A DNA stretch of 64,000 bases from CAZRVH01 sp964603635 (GCA_964603635.1 CAZRVH010000002.1:1-64000), one strand, 5' to 3'. Numbered from the stretch's first letter, positions 34,574 through 44,559 are shown. The notes: generated by a model from the letters alone, not told the origin. Numbers and translations are program-made.

Positions 34574-34831
34574 TTATTTCGCTGCGAGCTTCGCCATCGC
34601 AGCCTTCTTCCTGGATGCGTTCTTCTTGTGGATAAGACCCTTCTTCGCGGCCATATCGACGGCTTTCTGGGCCATGGGAAGGAGGGCCTTCACTTCGTCC
34701 TTGCTGCCGGCCTTCGCGGCATCCGCGACCTTCTTCAACATGGTCTTCATGTTGGTCTTGAACGGCTGGAGTCGCTTCTGGCGCTCCTTGTTCTGGCGTG
34801 CTCTCTTGATGGCGGACTGTGTTAACGGCAT
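34574..34831 (-). CDS. rpsT: 30S ribosomal protein bS20
   Basis: 85 residues, helical and strongly basic: MPLTQSAIKRARQNKERQ, KTMLKKVADAAKAG, AQKAVDMAAKKGLIHKKNASRKKAAMAKL. Binds 16S rRNA early in 30S assembly. TACTCT is 15 bases before the ATG. Followed by ruvX. Confidence 0.95.
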   Translation of the reverse strand: MPLTQSAIKRARQNKERQKRLQPFKTNMKTMLKKVADAAKAGSKDEVKALLPMAQKAVDMAAKKGLIHKKNASRKKAAMAKLAAK

Positions 34832-35001
34832 AGGAAAGTGCGCAGAGAGTACGGAACACCAGGGATGACGTCAAGAGCAGTGCGAATAAAAGGGCATAGG
34901 CTATAGGTGATAGCGCAGCGCTTTCCCTATAACCCATCACCTATAACCTCATTATAGGGGAAAATTGACGGCACCAGCATGACTTCTACAATGCATTCAT
35001 T

Positions 35002-36783
35002 ATGTGCGGCATCTTCGGATACATCGGAACGAAAAAGAACGCGACGGAAATGGCGGTGGACGGACTCAAGAGCCTGGAATACCGCGGTTACGATTCATGG
35101 GGAGTCGCATGGAAGAACGGAGGCGGGGGCCGTCTGCAATCCAAGAAAGACATCGGAAAGATCAGCGGGGTCGACGGCTCCTTGCTGTCGAATGACTCGT
35201 CGCTCGCCATCGGCCACACGCGCTGGGCGACGCACGGGGGAGTGACGGTCGAAAACGCCCATCCGCAATTCAACAAGGACAAGACGATCGCGGTGGTGCA
35301 TAACGGCATCTTCGAGAACTACCAGGAACTGCGCGATGAGCTTGCCGCGAAAGGCCATGAGTTCGTGTCGGAGACGGATACGGAGATCGCGCCGCACCTC
35401 ATCGAGGAATATCTGAAAGAGACGGGCGACTTCGCCGCCGCGGTGCGCATGGCCTGCCTGCGCTTCCAGGGACGCTACGGCATCCTCGCGCTTCACTCCG
35501 CTAGCGACACGATGGTCGCCGCACGCACGGGTTCGCCGCTCATCGTGGGAGTCGACCATGGCTCGGGGTATTACGTTGCTTCGGATACGCCCGCGTTCAT
35601 GAAGCATACGAAAACGGTGCAATACATCGATGACGGAGAGATGATCGTTACCAATGGAAGCAACATCACGTTCCTGGATATCAAAACAGGCACCGAGAGA
35701 GGCAAGCGCGAGATCGAATTGACGGTCGACGTGCAGCAGGCGGAGAAAGGGGATTACGCGCACTACATGCTGAAGGAAATCATGGACCAAAAGGAAAGCA
35801 TCGCACGCGCGGTGAACCAGAACGAAGAGGAAATCATGACTATCGCAAACGCCATCAAGAATGCGCGCGGCACGTTCCTATCGGGATGCGGTACGGCAGG
35901 GAAAGCCTGCATGGCAGCCGAATACTTCTTTAGCGTCGTCGCGGAGCATCACGTGAACTTCGCGCCCGCAAGCGAGTTCAAACTGTACCACCACTTCCTG
36001 AAACCAGAGAGCCTCTTCATCGCGGTGAGCCAGAGCGGCGAGACGGCAGACGTCTTGGAGGCGATGAACGTCGCGAAATCCAAGGGATCGAAAGTACTCG
36101 CGATCGTGAATGTCATGGGATCCAGCATCGCGCGCGCCGCGGACTACACGCTGTGCATCAATGCCGGACCCGAACGCGCCGTGGCGTCGACGAAAGCCCT
36201 CACCGGGCAACTCGCCGTGTTGTTGCTCGTGTCGTACGCGCTCGCCGGCAAGCTGCAGGAAGGAAAAACCTTGCTCTTGGAAACATGCTCGATGATCAAC
36301 GACATGTTGAACCCGCGCTACGTGGAACGCCTGCGGATCATCGCCGATACCATCAAGGAGAAGGAAGACCTGTATATCATCGGCAAGGGCTGGAACTACC
36401 CCATGGCCATGGAAGCCGCGATCAAGATCCAGGAAGTGAGCTACATCCATGCCGAGGGATTCGCGGGAGGCGAACTGAAGCACGGTCCCATCGCCCTCAT
36501 AGAGGAAGGAACCCCTTGCCTCATCCTCGTGGGCAACGACGAGGTGACTCCGGACATTTTGAGCAACGCGATCCAGCTGAAGGCCCGCGGCGCGCACGTC
36601 ATCGGCATCGCCCCGGACAACAACGAGATCTTCGACGAGTGGATCAAGGTACCGGATGCCGGCAGCGCCCAACCGATCGCCAATATCATCCCCGTGCAGA
36701 TCCTGTCCTACTTCCTCGCGCTGCTGAGGCAGAAAGACCCCGACATGCCGAGAAACTTAGCAAAAAGTGTCACCGTAAAGTGA
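35002..36783 (+). CDS. glmS: Glutamine-fructose-6-phosphate aminotransferase (isomerizing)
   Basis: Makes glucosamine-6-phosphate for UDP-GlcNAc and peptidoglycan. 593 residues: Cys2 nucleophile in MCGIFGYIG, SLEYRGYDSWG, GHTRWATHG; then two SIS domains (FLSGCGTAGKACMAAEYF, SQSGETADVLEA, FAGGELKHGPIALIE) and the end PRNLAKSVTVK. TACAAT lies 9 bases before the ATG, so a glmS ribozyme leader is impossible here. The stop codon is inside the terminator stem. Confidence 0.98.
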   Translation: MCGIFGYIGTKKNATEMAVDGLKSLEYRGYDSWGVAWKNGGGGRLQSKKDIGKISGVDGSLLSNDSSLAIGHTRWATHGGVTVENAHPQFNKDKTIAVVHNGIFENYQELRDELAAKGHEFVSETDTEIAPHLIEEYLKETGDFAAAVRMACLRFQGRYGILALHSASDTMVAARTGSPLIVGVDHGSGYYVASDTPAFMKHTKTVQYIDDGEMIVTNGSNITFLDIKTGTERGKREIELTVDVQQAEKGDYAHYMLKEIMDQKESIARAVNQNEEEIMTIANAIKNARGTFLSGCGTAGKACMAAEYFFSVVAEHHVNFAPASEFKLYHHFLKPESLFIAVSQSGETADVLEAMNVAKSKGSKVLAIVNVMGSSIARAADYTLCINAGPERAVASTKALTGQLAVLLLVSYALAGKLQEGKTLLLETCSMINDMLNPRYVERLRIIADTIKEKEDLYIIGKGWNYPMAMEAAIKIQEVSYIHAEGFAGGELKHGPIALIEEGTPCLILVGNDEVTPDILSNAIQLKARGAHVIGIAPDNNEIFDEWIKVPDAGSAQPIANIIPVQILSYFLALLRQKDPDMPRNLAKSVTVK

Positions 36784-36791
36784 CACCTTAT
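36767..36791 (+). terminator. glmS terminator overlapping the stop codon
   Basis: GTGTCAC-CGTAAA-GTGACAC then CTTATTT. The stem encodes the last glmS codons and its TGA. Confidence 0.75.
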
Positions 36792-36859
36792 TTAATTGTC
36801 ATATCGAGCCCGTCGAGATGCTGGCGAAATCTGTGACGGTAAAATAAGGATCATCAAAA

Positions 36860-36896
36860 AACGCCGAACGAGGGCTATGCCCGAAGTGCAGGCGTT
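36860..36896 (-). terminator. Terminator of the small coiled-coil gene
   Basis: AACGCC/GGCGTT outer stem with inner GGGC-TAT-GCCC; on the minus strand it leads into a T-run (TTTTTTGATG). It begins inside the stop codon region of the gene ending at 36896. Confidence 0.7.
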
Positions 36897-37099
36897 CATC
36901 CGACTTCTTGTTCTAACCTTTTGATGCGCATTTCATGATCACTCAATATCCCGATCAGCTTTTTATCCATATTCACGACAACAGCAAGAACTCTGTCAAT
37001 CGCATCATTGACATATTCGAACCTTCTATCCATATCTGCCTTCGTCGCAAGTAAGCGCAGATCTCCTTTTGTCGCCGGCTGTGTATCATCGTTTTGCAT
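36896..37099 (-). CDS. Small coiled-coil protein
   Basis: 67 residues with heptad-like repeats throughout (TKGDLRLLATKADMDRRFEYVNDAIDRVLAVV, then LIGILSDHEMRIKRLEQEV). Short proteins of this kind are common in Patescibacteria and elsewhere near mobile or regulatory genes; function is unknown to me. Leaderless start: TATTGT (37106-37111) ends 6 bases before the ATG. Confidence 0.7.
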   Translation of the reverse strand: MQNDDTQPATKGDLRLLATKADMDRRFEYVNDAIDRVLAVVVNMDKKLIGILSDHEMRIKRLEQEVG

Positions 37100-37227
37100 G
37101 CAGCAACAATACTATGATCAGTACCGATTCAGGGCAAGAATCTGTCCATGCAAAGTCACTCGTTTGTTTTTCATCTCCGTTGAGCCGTCTTTTCTGTTCT
37201 TAACCCTCATAGATCACCTCTCCCTAA

Positions 37228-37248
37228 CCCTCTCCTACGAGGAGAGGG
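37228..37248. terminator. Hairpin CCCTCTCC/GGAGAGGG
   Basis: Perfect 8-bp stem, loop TACGA, 26 bases after the PBP stop on the minus strand. No T-run follows, so it may be an intergenic repeat rather than a true terminator. Confidence 0.4.
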
Positions 37249-37273
37249 AACTCTTCATGTCCAAAGACTGACT

Positions 37274-39829
37274 TTATAGCTCATCAGGCGGGATGCCGTA
37301 GTACTTGAAGAGGAAGGTCGCGATATCCTTGAAAATCGGGGCGGCGGAGGTGGCGCCGTGCACGATGTAGTTGCTGCGCGGTCGGTCCAGCTTTACCAAC
37401 ACCGTGAACTTCGGCTGCGACGGGGGAGCGTAGCCCGCGAACGTCGCGATGGTGGCGCCCGTGCCGGCTTCGTAACGGCCGCCGGGTCCGGCGATCTGAC
37501 TGGTTCCCGTTTTGCCCGCGATCTTGTATCCCTTGGGCTTGGCCGCTTTCGCGAATCCATACGTAGAGGAATGAACCATCATGGCGGTGATGGTTTCCGA
37601 CGTTCGCTCCGTAATCACCTGGTCCGCCATTTTCGGCTCGCGCTTTTCGACGGTGCCATCGGGATGCACCACATGGTCAATGATCGACGGCTGCATCAGC
37701 TTGCCGCCGTTTCCCAGCGCGGAGAACGCGGTGACCATCTGCAGCGGCGTGGATGAAATTCCCTGTCCGAACGACGCGGTAAGCAGCAAGGCATACGGCC
37801 ACTTGCGCCACGGCAAGACTTCTCCCGAGAGTTCATCCTCCAGCTCGATATTCGTGACGCGTCCGAACCCGAATCGCTCGATCATGCGCTGGAAGAGTTT
37901 GCGGCCGAGCTTCTCCGAAATCATCGTCATGCAGGTGTTGATGGAGTAGGCGATGCAATCCGTCATATTCACCAAACCGTAAAACTTCCGGTCGTTGTTG
38001 TAGATAAACTTCTGATCATCGATCTTCACCGGCTCCTTGTCGAGATATGTATCGGACGGCGAGATCTCGCCTTGGTCCAGCGCGATGGCGACCGTGATCG
38101 GCTTCATGACGGATCCCGGTTCGTAGATTTCCTGGATGGTGCGGTTCAGATAGGCGCCGACGCCGATGCTGTTCTTATATTTCAACCATACGCCCGGGAT
38201 GTCCGTCGGGAAGATCTCATGGCGGTTGTTTTCGCCCACATACGTGTAATAACGGGCGAGCGAATGCAGATCGAACTTACGCTCCAGATCCGACAGGATT
38301 TTCTGCGTCTCCGCGGTGAGGGATGCACGGCCTTCGGGGCTGAAGATATGATTCGCATAATCCTTCACGACCCGCGTATTCGTTTCGGGATCGATGATCT
38401 CCACGACGATCTGATCGATCTTTCCCTGGGGAAGGTAAATGGGCATGCGGTCGTACACGCCTGCGTATTCGTTGCGCTCGAACAGCGGGGCGTTGGCCAT
38501 GGCGATGATCTTGCCCGTGTAAGGATCCATGACGATCGCCTGGCCGCTGTCCGCCTGGTACCTCTTGATGCCCTCGTCCAGGATCCTCTCCACTTCTTTC
38601 TGCACGAACGGATCGATCGTGAGCACCACCGTATCTCCGTCCTTCGCGTCGACGATGGTTTGCTCACCCGTCAGGATCTGCCCTCCGGTGGGATCGCTCA
38701 ACGTGGAAATGAGTCCCTCCTGCCCGCGCAGCTGCACGTCGAAGGTGCGTTCGATGCCGTACTGGGCCTCCTGGTTGTTGTTGAGGAACCCCACGATATG
38801 GGACGCGATGGTGCCGTCCGGGTAGAAACGCCAGTGCTCGGGCAGCAAGGCGACGCCGCGCAAGGGATCATGGATTTTCTCGGCCTCCTCCCGCGTGCGG
38901 GCCGCGGCCTTTTTTTCATTGGTCTGCTTGAGCGATGCCAGCTTGGCTTCTTTCAGCTTGAGCGAAAGGGCGGGAGGGAGCTTGCGCATGATCGGGACGT
39001 AACGAAGCGGCCGGGACCGCAGGAGCGGCTCGATTTTTTCTGCGTCCATCGACAGCGCCTCGGCGAGTTTTCTGGAGATATTCGGAATGCTTCCCTGACT
39101 CACTTCCTCGGGATTGGCGTAGATGAGATTCTGCTCGGCATTCACCACGATGCCCGGGGCGCGGACATCGGCCGCCGCGTTCATCTGTATTTTGTTCGCG
39201 CCGTACAGAAGGGGGACGAACGTCAGCATATCCTCCGAAATCCTTCGTTCGATATCGCGGGAGAAGAGACGGCGGGCCTCGGTAAGGGTCACGACGTCCC
39301 CTTGCAACGCGTCCTGCGTGGGGAGGGAGGAGGGGAGGGGCTCGAACAGGAACGCGCCGGAAAGCGTCTTTGCGAATCGCAAGGGATCGAATGCCGAAGC
39401 GTAGGGCGAATCCGGAAACGCGATGAGTTCGCGCGGACACTCCTCCTTTCCGGCGGAACAGGCATCGTGGAACCCTTGGGAAAGCAGCGTATCCGCCAGC
39501 GTCTCGGCGACCAAGGCGGGGTTATCGGTCACGAACGGATCGACATAGGCGAGGTCAAGGGTGGTATTGGTCGCCAGGATGCTGGTTTCCCCGGTCTTGC
39601 TGTTCAAGGCCAGGACTTCGCCTCGTTGCGCGGGAAGCCTGACGCCGCCGTAATGCTGGGACTGCGCTGCGGCAGAATATTCATTCTTGTCAATGACCTG
39701 CAGCTCCAGCAGACGCGCGACAAGCAAAAGGGCGCATACAAGCAAAAAACAGTGCACGATAACCATTCTCTGCAGGAGGGATTTTTTCTTTTGCGTCTCT
39801 GATTGCTGGAAATGGCGCTTTAGGTACAT
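37274..39829 (-). CDS. Class B penicillin-binding protein (FtsI/PBP2-type transpeptidase)
   Basis: 851 residues, one N-terminal membrane anchor (VIVHCFLLVCALLLVARLLEL). PBP dimer domain opens with LPAQRGEVLALN; the transpeptidase domain has S573-V-M-K576 (EPGSVMKP), S629-I-N631 and K773-T-G. It cross-links peptidoglycan stem peptides in the periplasm. Longer than FtsI of E. coli because of large inserts between about residues 100 and 320. ATG 39829 fits the anchor; TATCCT is 10 bases upstream. Divergent from the PilB-like gene. Confidence 0.93.
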   Translation of the reverse strand: MYLKRHFQQSETQKKKSLLQRMVIVHCFLLVCALLLVARLLELQVIDKNEYSAAAQSQHYGGVRLPAQRGEVLALNSKTGETSILATNTTLDLAYVDPFVTDNPALVAETLADTLLSQGFHDACSAGKEECPRELIAFPDSPYASAFDPLRFAKTLSGAFLFEPLPSSLPTQDALQGDVVTLTEARRLFSRDIERRISEDMLTFVPLLYGANKIQMNAAADVRAPGIVVNAEQNLIYANPEEVSQGSIPNISRKLAEALSMDAEKIEPLLRSRPLRYVPIMRKLPPALSLKLKEAKLASLKQTNEKKAAARTREEAEKIHDPLRGVALLPEHWRFYPDGTIASHIVGFLNNNQEAQYGIERTFDVQLRGQEGLISTLSDPTGGQILTGEQTIVDAKDGDTVVLTIDPFVQKEVERILDEGIKRYQADSGQAIVMDPYTGKIIAMANAPLFERNEYAGVYDRMPIYLPQGKIDQIVVEIIDPETNTRVVKDYANHIFSPEGRASLTAETQKILSDLERKFDLHSLARYYTYVGENNRHEIFPTDIPGVWLKYKNSIGVGAYLNRTIQEIYEPGSVMKPITVAIALDQGEISPSDTYLDKEPVKIDDQKFIYNNDRKFYGLVNMTDCIAYSINTCMTMISEKLGRKLFQRMIERFGFGRVTNIELEDELSGEVLPWRKWPYALLLTASFGQGISSTPLQMVTAFSALGNGGKLMQPSIIDHVVHPDGTVEKREPKMADQVITERTSETITAMMVHSSTYGFAKAAKPKGYKIAGKTGTSQIAGPGGRYEAGTGATIATFAGYAPPSQPKFTVLVKLDRPRSNYIVHGATSAAPIFKDIATFLFKYYGIPPDEL

Positions 39830-39878
39830 TGCGGCAGGGAGGATAGCATCCTGGGCAGAAATATGATATACTGTTTGG

Positions 39879-40976
39879 ATGACTTTGAAGGACTTTTCCA
39901 ATCATTCCGGCGAGCAACTCCTCAGTGAATTGGAGCAATACTGCGCGGAAATCGGCGCTTCCGACATCCATGCCTCCCCCGAAAAGGAAAACGTGCGTAT
40001 CGAAGTGCGCCTGAACGGACTCCTGCGGAAGATCGCGACGTTAAGTCATGGCGAATACGAGGCGTTCCTGCGCCGCATCAAGTTCGCCTCCAAGCTGAAA
40101 CTGAACATCGTGGACATGCCGCAGGACGGTCAGTATACGTTCCAGGCACCGGACCGCACGGTGAACATCCGCGTCGCGACCCTGCCTTCGCAATTCGGGG
40201 AAACGGTGACGCTGCGCTTGCTGGATCCGAAGCACGGCATCATCACCCTTGCCGAACTAGGATTCCCACCGGAAATGGAAGGGCAGCTGAAGGAACTCGT
40301 GAAACTCCCCAACGGCCTCGTGCTCGTCACGGGACCCACCGGCTCCGGAAAAACGACCACTTTGTACGCGCTGCTCCAAACGATTATCGGCACGGCAAGG
40401 AACATCATCACATTGGAAGATCCGGTGGAATACGAAATACAGGGAATCGTGCAAAGCGAGATCCACTCCGAACAAGGCTACACCTTCGCCTCCGGACTGC
40501 GTTCCGTGTTGCGTCACGATCCGAACGTCATCCTGGTCGGGGAAATCCGCGACTTGGAAACCGCGCAGACCGCGATCGACGCGGCGTTGACGGGACACTT
40601 GGTGCTCTCCACGCTGCATACGAACTCCGCCGTGGAAGCGATCCCGCGCCTGCTCTCCATGGGGGTCAGCCCCTACACGTTCGCCCCCGCCCTGCGGGCC
40701 GTCCTGGCACAGCGCCTCGTGCGTACGCTGGCGGAAGACAAGAAAGGAACGGCATACGACCCGGCATCCCCGGATACGTACGCGGGTCGCATCGTCCTGC
40801 CGGAACTCGTGAAGGTCGACGGAAAACTGCGCGATGCCATCCTGACCCAGTCGACGCAGGAGGAAATCGAAAAAATAGCGCGAGAAAACGGCTACGTCCC
40901 GATGAAGGAATGGGGCGGCGTTTTGTCCGAAAAAAACATCACGACGAAGGAAGAAGTGGAGAGGGTAACATCGTGA
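39879..40976 (+). CDS. Short PilB/GspE-type secretion ATPase
   Basis: 365-residue hexameric ATPase of the type II secretion/type IV pilus family. Walker A GPTGSGKTT (152-160), Asp box IITLEDPVEYEI, Walker B ILVGEIRDLETA, His box GHLVLSTLHTNSAVEAIPRLL. The N-terminal MshE/GspE_N domain is absent and the Cys-rich zinc motif after AQRLVRTL is replaced by a Cys-free sequence. It may drive a minimal type IV pilus; no pilin or PilC gene is adjacent. Leaderless: TATACT (39867-39872). Confidence 0.9.
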   Translation: MTLKDFSNHSGEQLLSELEQYCAEIGASDIHASPEKENVRIEVRLNGLLRKIATLSHGEYEAFLRRIKFASKLKLNIVDMPQDGQYTFQAPDRTVNIRVATLPSQFGETVTLRLLDPKHGIITLAELGFPPEMEGQLKELVKLPNGLVLVTGPTGSGKTTTLYALLQTIIGTARNIITLEDPVEYEIQGIVQSEIHSEQGYTFASGLRSVLRHDPNVILVGEIRDLETAQTAIDAALTGHLVLSTLHTNSAVEAIPRLLSMGVSPYTFAPALRAVLAQRLVRTLAEDKKGTAYDPASPDTYAGRIVLPELVKVDGKLRDAILTQSTQEEIEKIARENGYVPMKEWGGVLSEKNITTKEEVERVTS

Positions 40977-41151
40977 GAGAAATTGAGAACCATGCAAAGT
41001 TGACGATGTTTTCGACGTTGACGAAGTTATGACGGTTGAAACTTCGCAAACCTCGTTCACTTTGCCAACCTTCAATCGAGTAGTGAAATTATTCAAGAAT
41101 GTACGGAATACCTTGCATTCATCAAACCCACTGCCGTACGATTCGGATCCT

Positions 41152-42849
41152 ATGTTCCGTCACTACAGACAACGCAGAGGTCCCTACGCTTTGGCGGAAC
41201 CGTCGAGAGGACCGTCGGCAATCAGCAGGATCATCGTTCTTTTGGTCGTGCTCTTCCTTATCTATATCGTCGGGAAGTGGCTGCTCGGACTCGTGGGATT
41301 CGGACGCGATGAAAAAATCGCCGTCGTCTTGCTCTCCGCCGAAAGCGGAACGGTGAACGTATCCCTGGACGGGGGACTGATGCAGCGTGCATTGGAAGAA
41401 ATGAAGGTGCAGACGGGAGATCGCATCTCCACGGGCAACGACGGAACCGCATCCCTGACATTCGCCGATGGGACGCGCATGCGCCTGGACGAACGGACGG
41501 AGGTCACGATCAGCGAGAGTACGCAGGGCTCCGAGGAATCCCGCTTCGACGTGACCCTGGAAAAGGGCGACCTATGGGTCAAGACGCCGTCCATCGAAAC
41601 GCTGTCCGGCACCTTGCTCAGAACGCTGTCACTCCCGACGATCACGTACTCGTTCCCGACGGATGCCGAGGCGCTGGTGCGCGAGGACGTCATCCTGGTC
41701 TTTAGCGGGGAGGGGGAAGGGGTATCGGTGATGGCGGAAGGCAGGAATACGCCGTTCACCATAGGAGAGGGCCAGCAGTGGACGGTTCCATCCGGCGGAA
41801 CGGTCTCCGGCGATCCGCTCCGTTTCCGCAGCGCCATCGATCCGCTCGTCGCCCAAAGCCCGTTCGTGATTTCCAGCAGGTCCGATGGAACCGGAACGAC
41901 GGGAACGGGAACGTCGTTGCCAGGTTCCGCGACGGACATCATCACCGTCACGTCGCCCACGGATAACCAGACCGTGACGACCGCGACCGTGAAGGTACAG
42001 GGAACGATCGGCGAGAACGTGGACCGCGTGCGCGTAAACAGTTATCTCGCATCCGTGGACACGGTGAACCGCACCTTCTCTCAGGAATTGGCAGTCGCGG
42101 AAGGCGAGACGATGGCCATCCGCGTGGAGGCATTGGATGAGAACAGCGTCATTCTCCAGGCGATCACCAGGACGGTGAAGAAAGGAACGATCTCCGTGAC
42201 GTCCCCGGCCATCACGCTGCCTGCGAAAACCGGCGAAACGTACCGCACCTCCCAAACGGAAATCACCCTCCAGGGAACGGCTCCGGCGAACACGACCGGC
42301 ATCATGGTCAACGATTACCGCCTGCAACTCTTCCGGCCCGGAAACACGACGTGGTCGTACCTGGCCAGCGTGCAGCTGCAGAACCTGAAGCAGGGCGAAA
42401 ACATCTTCGACGTCTACGCACTCGACTCAGCCGGCAACAAGAGCGCGCCGGCGCGCCTGACGGTGGTCGTGGGACAAGGAAGCGAAGGAGTGGTGACGGG
42501 AGGGGGAAGCGTTTCGAGCGTCGCCGTCGTGGACGAATCCAGCCTTCCGAAAAACGCGCCGCTCACGCCGGGAGTGATCGCCGTCACGGGTCCCACTGCG
42601 GGCCCGCAGCACACGTCCACGGGAAGCGAGCTTTTGATAGAGGGCACCACATCCAAAGAAACGACGAACGTGTGGGTGAACGGCTACAGGCTGCAACTCT
42701 TCAAGTCGGGAGGCGGATACTGGAACTACATCGCGGATACGGACCTGGGTACCATGAAGCGCGGCACCAACGTGTATAAGGTCACCGCTCGCAACTCGAA
42801 GGATGAGATCCTCGATACGTTCGAATATACGGTTATTTTCAATCCGTAA
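41152..42849 (+). CDS. FecR-domain protein with Ig-like repeats
   Basis: 565 residues. A membrane helix (about 25-45: IIVLLVVLFLIYIVGKWLLGLV) anchors an extracytoplasmic part: FecR-like domain (TGDRISTGNDGTASLTFADGTRMRLDE...KGDLWVKTP), then three Ig-like modules, each opening with I-V-T-SP/GP and two sharing NDYRLQLF/NGYRLQLF. Probable cell-surface or wall-associated protein. ATG 41152 is chosen (TACGAT 9 bases upstream); 41029 is less likely. The next gene begins directly at the stop. Confidence 0.8.
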   Translation: MFRHYRQRRGPYALAEPSRGPSAISRIIVLLVVLFLIYIVGKWLLGLVGFGRDEKIAVVLLSAESGTVNVSLDGGLMQRALEEMKVQTGDRISTGNDGTASLTFADGTRMRLDERTEVTISESTQGSEESRFDVTLEKGDLWVKTPSIETLSGTLLRTLSLPTITYSFPTDAEALVREDVILVFSGEGEGVSVMAEGRNTPFTIGEGQQWTVPSGGTVSGDPLRFRSAIDPLVAQSPFVISSRSDGTGTTGTGTSLPGSATDIITVTSPTDNQTVTTATVKVQGTIGENVDRVRVNSYLASVDTVNRTFSQELAVAEGETMAIRVEALDENSVILQAITRTVKKGTISVTSPAITLPAKTGETYRTSQTEITLQGTAPANTTGIMVNDYRLQLFRPGNTTWSYLASVQLQNLKQGENIFDVYALDSAGNKSAPARLTVVVGQGSEGVVTGGGSVSSVAVVDESSLPKNAPLTPGVIAVTGPTAGPQHTSTGSELLIEGTTSKETTNVWVNGYRLQLFKSGGGYWNYIADTDLGTMKRGTNVYKVTARNSKDEILDTFEYTVIFNP

Positions 42850-43602
42850 ATGAATCTGAAGAAATATTTGTTCGGGGCACGCAATGAAGAAGACGTGCCA
42901 GTTGCCCACTCGTCGGCCACGGAACAAGCATCCGGTTCCGTCGCCATGCCTGTCATGAGCGCAAAGCGAGATATTGTACCGCCGCATATTTTTTCGGCGC
43001 CTCCCATGGAATCATGGAGATCCGAATTGAATGCGCAATATCGCGATGTCCTCAGTTCGTCGCGCACAAATAGAAGCAAGCATCCTCTCGCTGGCCGCTA
43101 CATACACCATCGGTTGATCATGTTGAACGAACTTTTGACCGATGCAGACCAATTCGCCCAGGAGCGCATGATTACCGCGGAAGAAGAAGGTCGTTCCTCC
43201 GTTCATATCTTGACTAACAATCACGATACGATCCCTTTCGATAGGGAATCGGTTATGCACCTGCAGCAGATTGCCCGCAATGCGACTATCAAACTTTTGA
43301 TCGTGGGCATGCAAGATCCGAACGGCTTATGGAAGCAAGCGGCCGCGGCGATTCCCGGAATACAGGTGGAGCACCTTACCCTCGCCGACGACAGCACCCC
43401 ATTTGCCAATTTCATCACGGCTTCGCCGCATTCTTATATGATGACCGAAGCTGTTCCGGTTATGCGGAAACGAAGGATCGATTATGATAGCGAAGTAAGC
43501 ACAAGGATTGCATTCAATGATCCGGAGGGCACGGACAGTCTGCAGGTGGCCTTTTCACAGGCATGGGACAAGGCAAAGGATCAACATATGAGACGCGACT
43601 GA
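42850..43602 (+). CDS. Hypothetical protein
   Basis: 250 residues, no recognised domain. ATG follows the FecR-gene stop with no gap, so it is coupled to it. N-terminal 60 residues look disordered; residues about 75-215 alternate helix and strand (SSVHILTNNHDTIPFD, TIKLLIVGMQDPNG, IQVEHLTLADD), compatible with an alpha/beta fold. No signal peptide. Function not inferred. Confidence 0.7.
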   Translation: MNLKKYLFGARNEEDVPVAHSSATEQASGSVAMPVMSAKRDIVPPHIFSAPPMESWRSELNAQYRDVLSSSRTNRSKHPLAGRYIHHRLIMLNELLTDADQFAQERMITAEEEGRSSVHILTNNHDTIPFDRESVMHLQQIARNATIKLLIVGMQDPNGLWKQAAAAIPGIQVEHLTLADDSTPFANFITASPHSYMMTEAVPVMRKRRIDYDSEVSTRIAFNDPEGTDSLQVAFSQAWDKAKDQHMRRD

Positions 43603-43620
43603 AACACTGCTGAGGAATGG

Positions 43621-44559
43621 CTATCTACTATCGGCGTTCAAACCCGCCTTTTTCAATGACGCCAGGAATCCCTGCGGCAGGGGAGCGGTTACGGACACGG
43701 GCTTTTTGGAATCCGGGGTCGCGACGGTCAGCTTCCACGCATGCAGGCACAGTTCGCGGATATCATATTGGTCTGACACGCGGTCGCTCAGTTGATTCGT
43801 ATACGTTCCGTCCCCCAGGATGGGATGCCCCATGGACGTAAGGTGCACGCGGATCTGGTGCGTGCGCCCCGTGTGGAGTTCGCACACCAGCAGTGCCGCA
43901 TCCTTCGTCTTCTGCAGCGTCTGGTAGGTCGTCGTGGCCGTCCTGCTCTTTCCCGAGCCATAGATGGTCATCTTGGTACGGTCGGACGCACTGCGCCCGA
44001 TGGATGCGTCGATCACGGCGGACAGGGGATCGGGCACGCCTGCGACCAGCGCGAGATACTCCTTCTTCACGGTCCTGTCTTCGAATTGCTTTTGCAGGAA
44101 GAGATGCGCCTCCGCCGTTTTCGCGATCAGCAGACAGCCCGTGGTTTCGCGATCCAGCCTGTGGACCAAAACGGAATCTCCGGAGAAGGGGAGGAATCGC
44201 TCGGCGAAGAGGAACGCGATGCCGTTAAGGAGCGTCTTTTCATCGGGACCCATGCCCGCTCCTGGATGCACCGCGACACCCGCGGGCTTGTCGATGATCA
44301 TGCAGGAATCATCTTCATAAAGAACGGGCAGATGCAGGTCGACGGGATCCGCATTCGACACCTTCGCTTCTTCCCTCTCTTCCATCTCGACCGTATCACC
44401 TTCCTGCAAACGGAACGCGGCCTTGGTGGTCACTTCGTCATTCACCATCACCAAACCCTTTTCGATTGCTTCCTGCGCCTTGGCACGGCTGAGCGTACGG
44501 CCCTCCTTGGCCAAAAACGCATCAAGCCGGTCGGGAAAGGAAACGATCCATTTGGACAT
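43621..44559 (-). CDS. RluD-family 23S rRNA pseudouridine synthase
   Basis: 312 residues. S4 RNA-binding domain (RLDAFLAKEGRTLSRAKAQEAIEKGLVMVNDEV) then the RluA/RluD catalytic domain with VLVHRLDRETTGCLLIAKT (catalytic Asp in HRLDRETTG) and CELHTGRTHQIRVHLTSMGHPILGD. Isomerises uridines in helix 69 or similar rRNA sites. ATG 44559 is chosen because TACACT (44566-44571) ends 6 bases upstream; the longer frame to 44664 is not family-like. Confidence 0.92.
   Translation of the reverse strand: MSKWIVSFPDRLDAFLAKEGRTLSRAKAQEAIEKGLVMVNDEVTTKAAFRLQEGDTVEMEEREEAKVSNADPVDLHLPVLYEDDSCMIIDKPAGVAVHPGAGMGPDEKTLLNGIAFLFAERFLPFSGDSVLVHRLDRETTGCLLIAKTAEAHLFLQKQFEDRTVKKEYLALVAGVPDPLSAVIDASIGRSASDRTKMTIYGSGKSRTATTTYQTLQKTKDAALLVCELHTGRTHQIRVHLTSMGHPILGDGTYTNQLSDRVSDQYDIRELCLHAWKLTVATPDSKKPVSVTAPLPQGFLASLKKAGLNADSR

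Noticed and set aside
35002..36783. Recoded UGA (Gly) as in Absconditabacteria
   Set aside because: glmS, tyrS and the nadK-glycosyltransferase overlap all end with TGA at family-typical lengths.
38072..39802. Long plus-strand frame (576 codons) opposite the PBP gene
   Set aside because: Antisense of a certain transpeptidase gene; GC-rich codon use leaves the opposite frame open. No domains or start signal.
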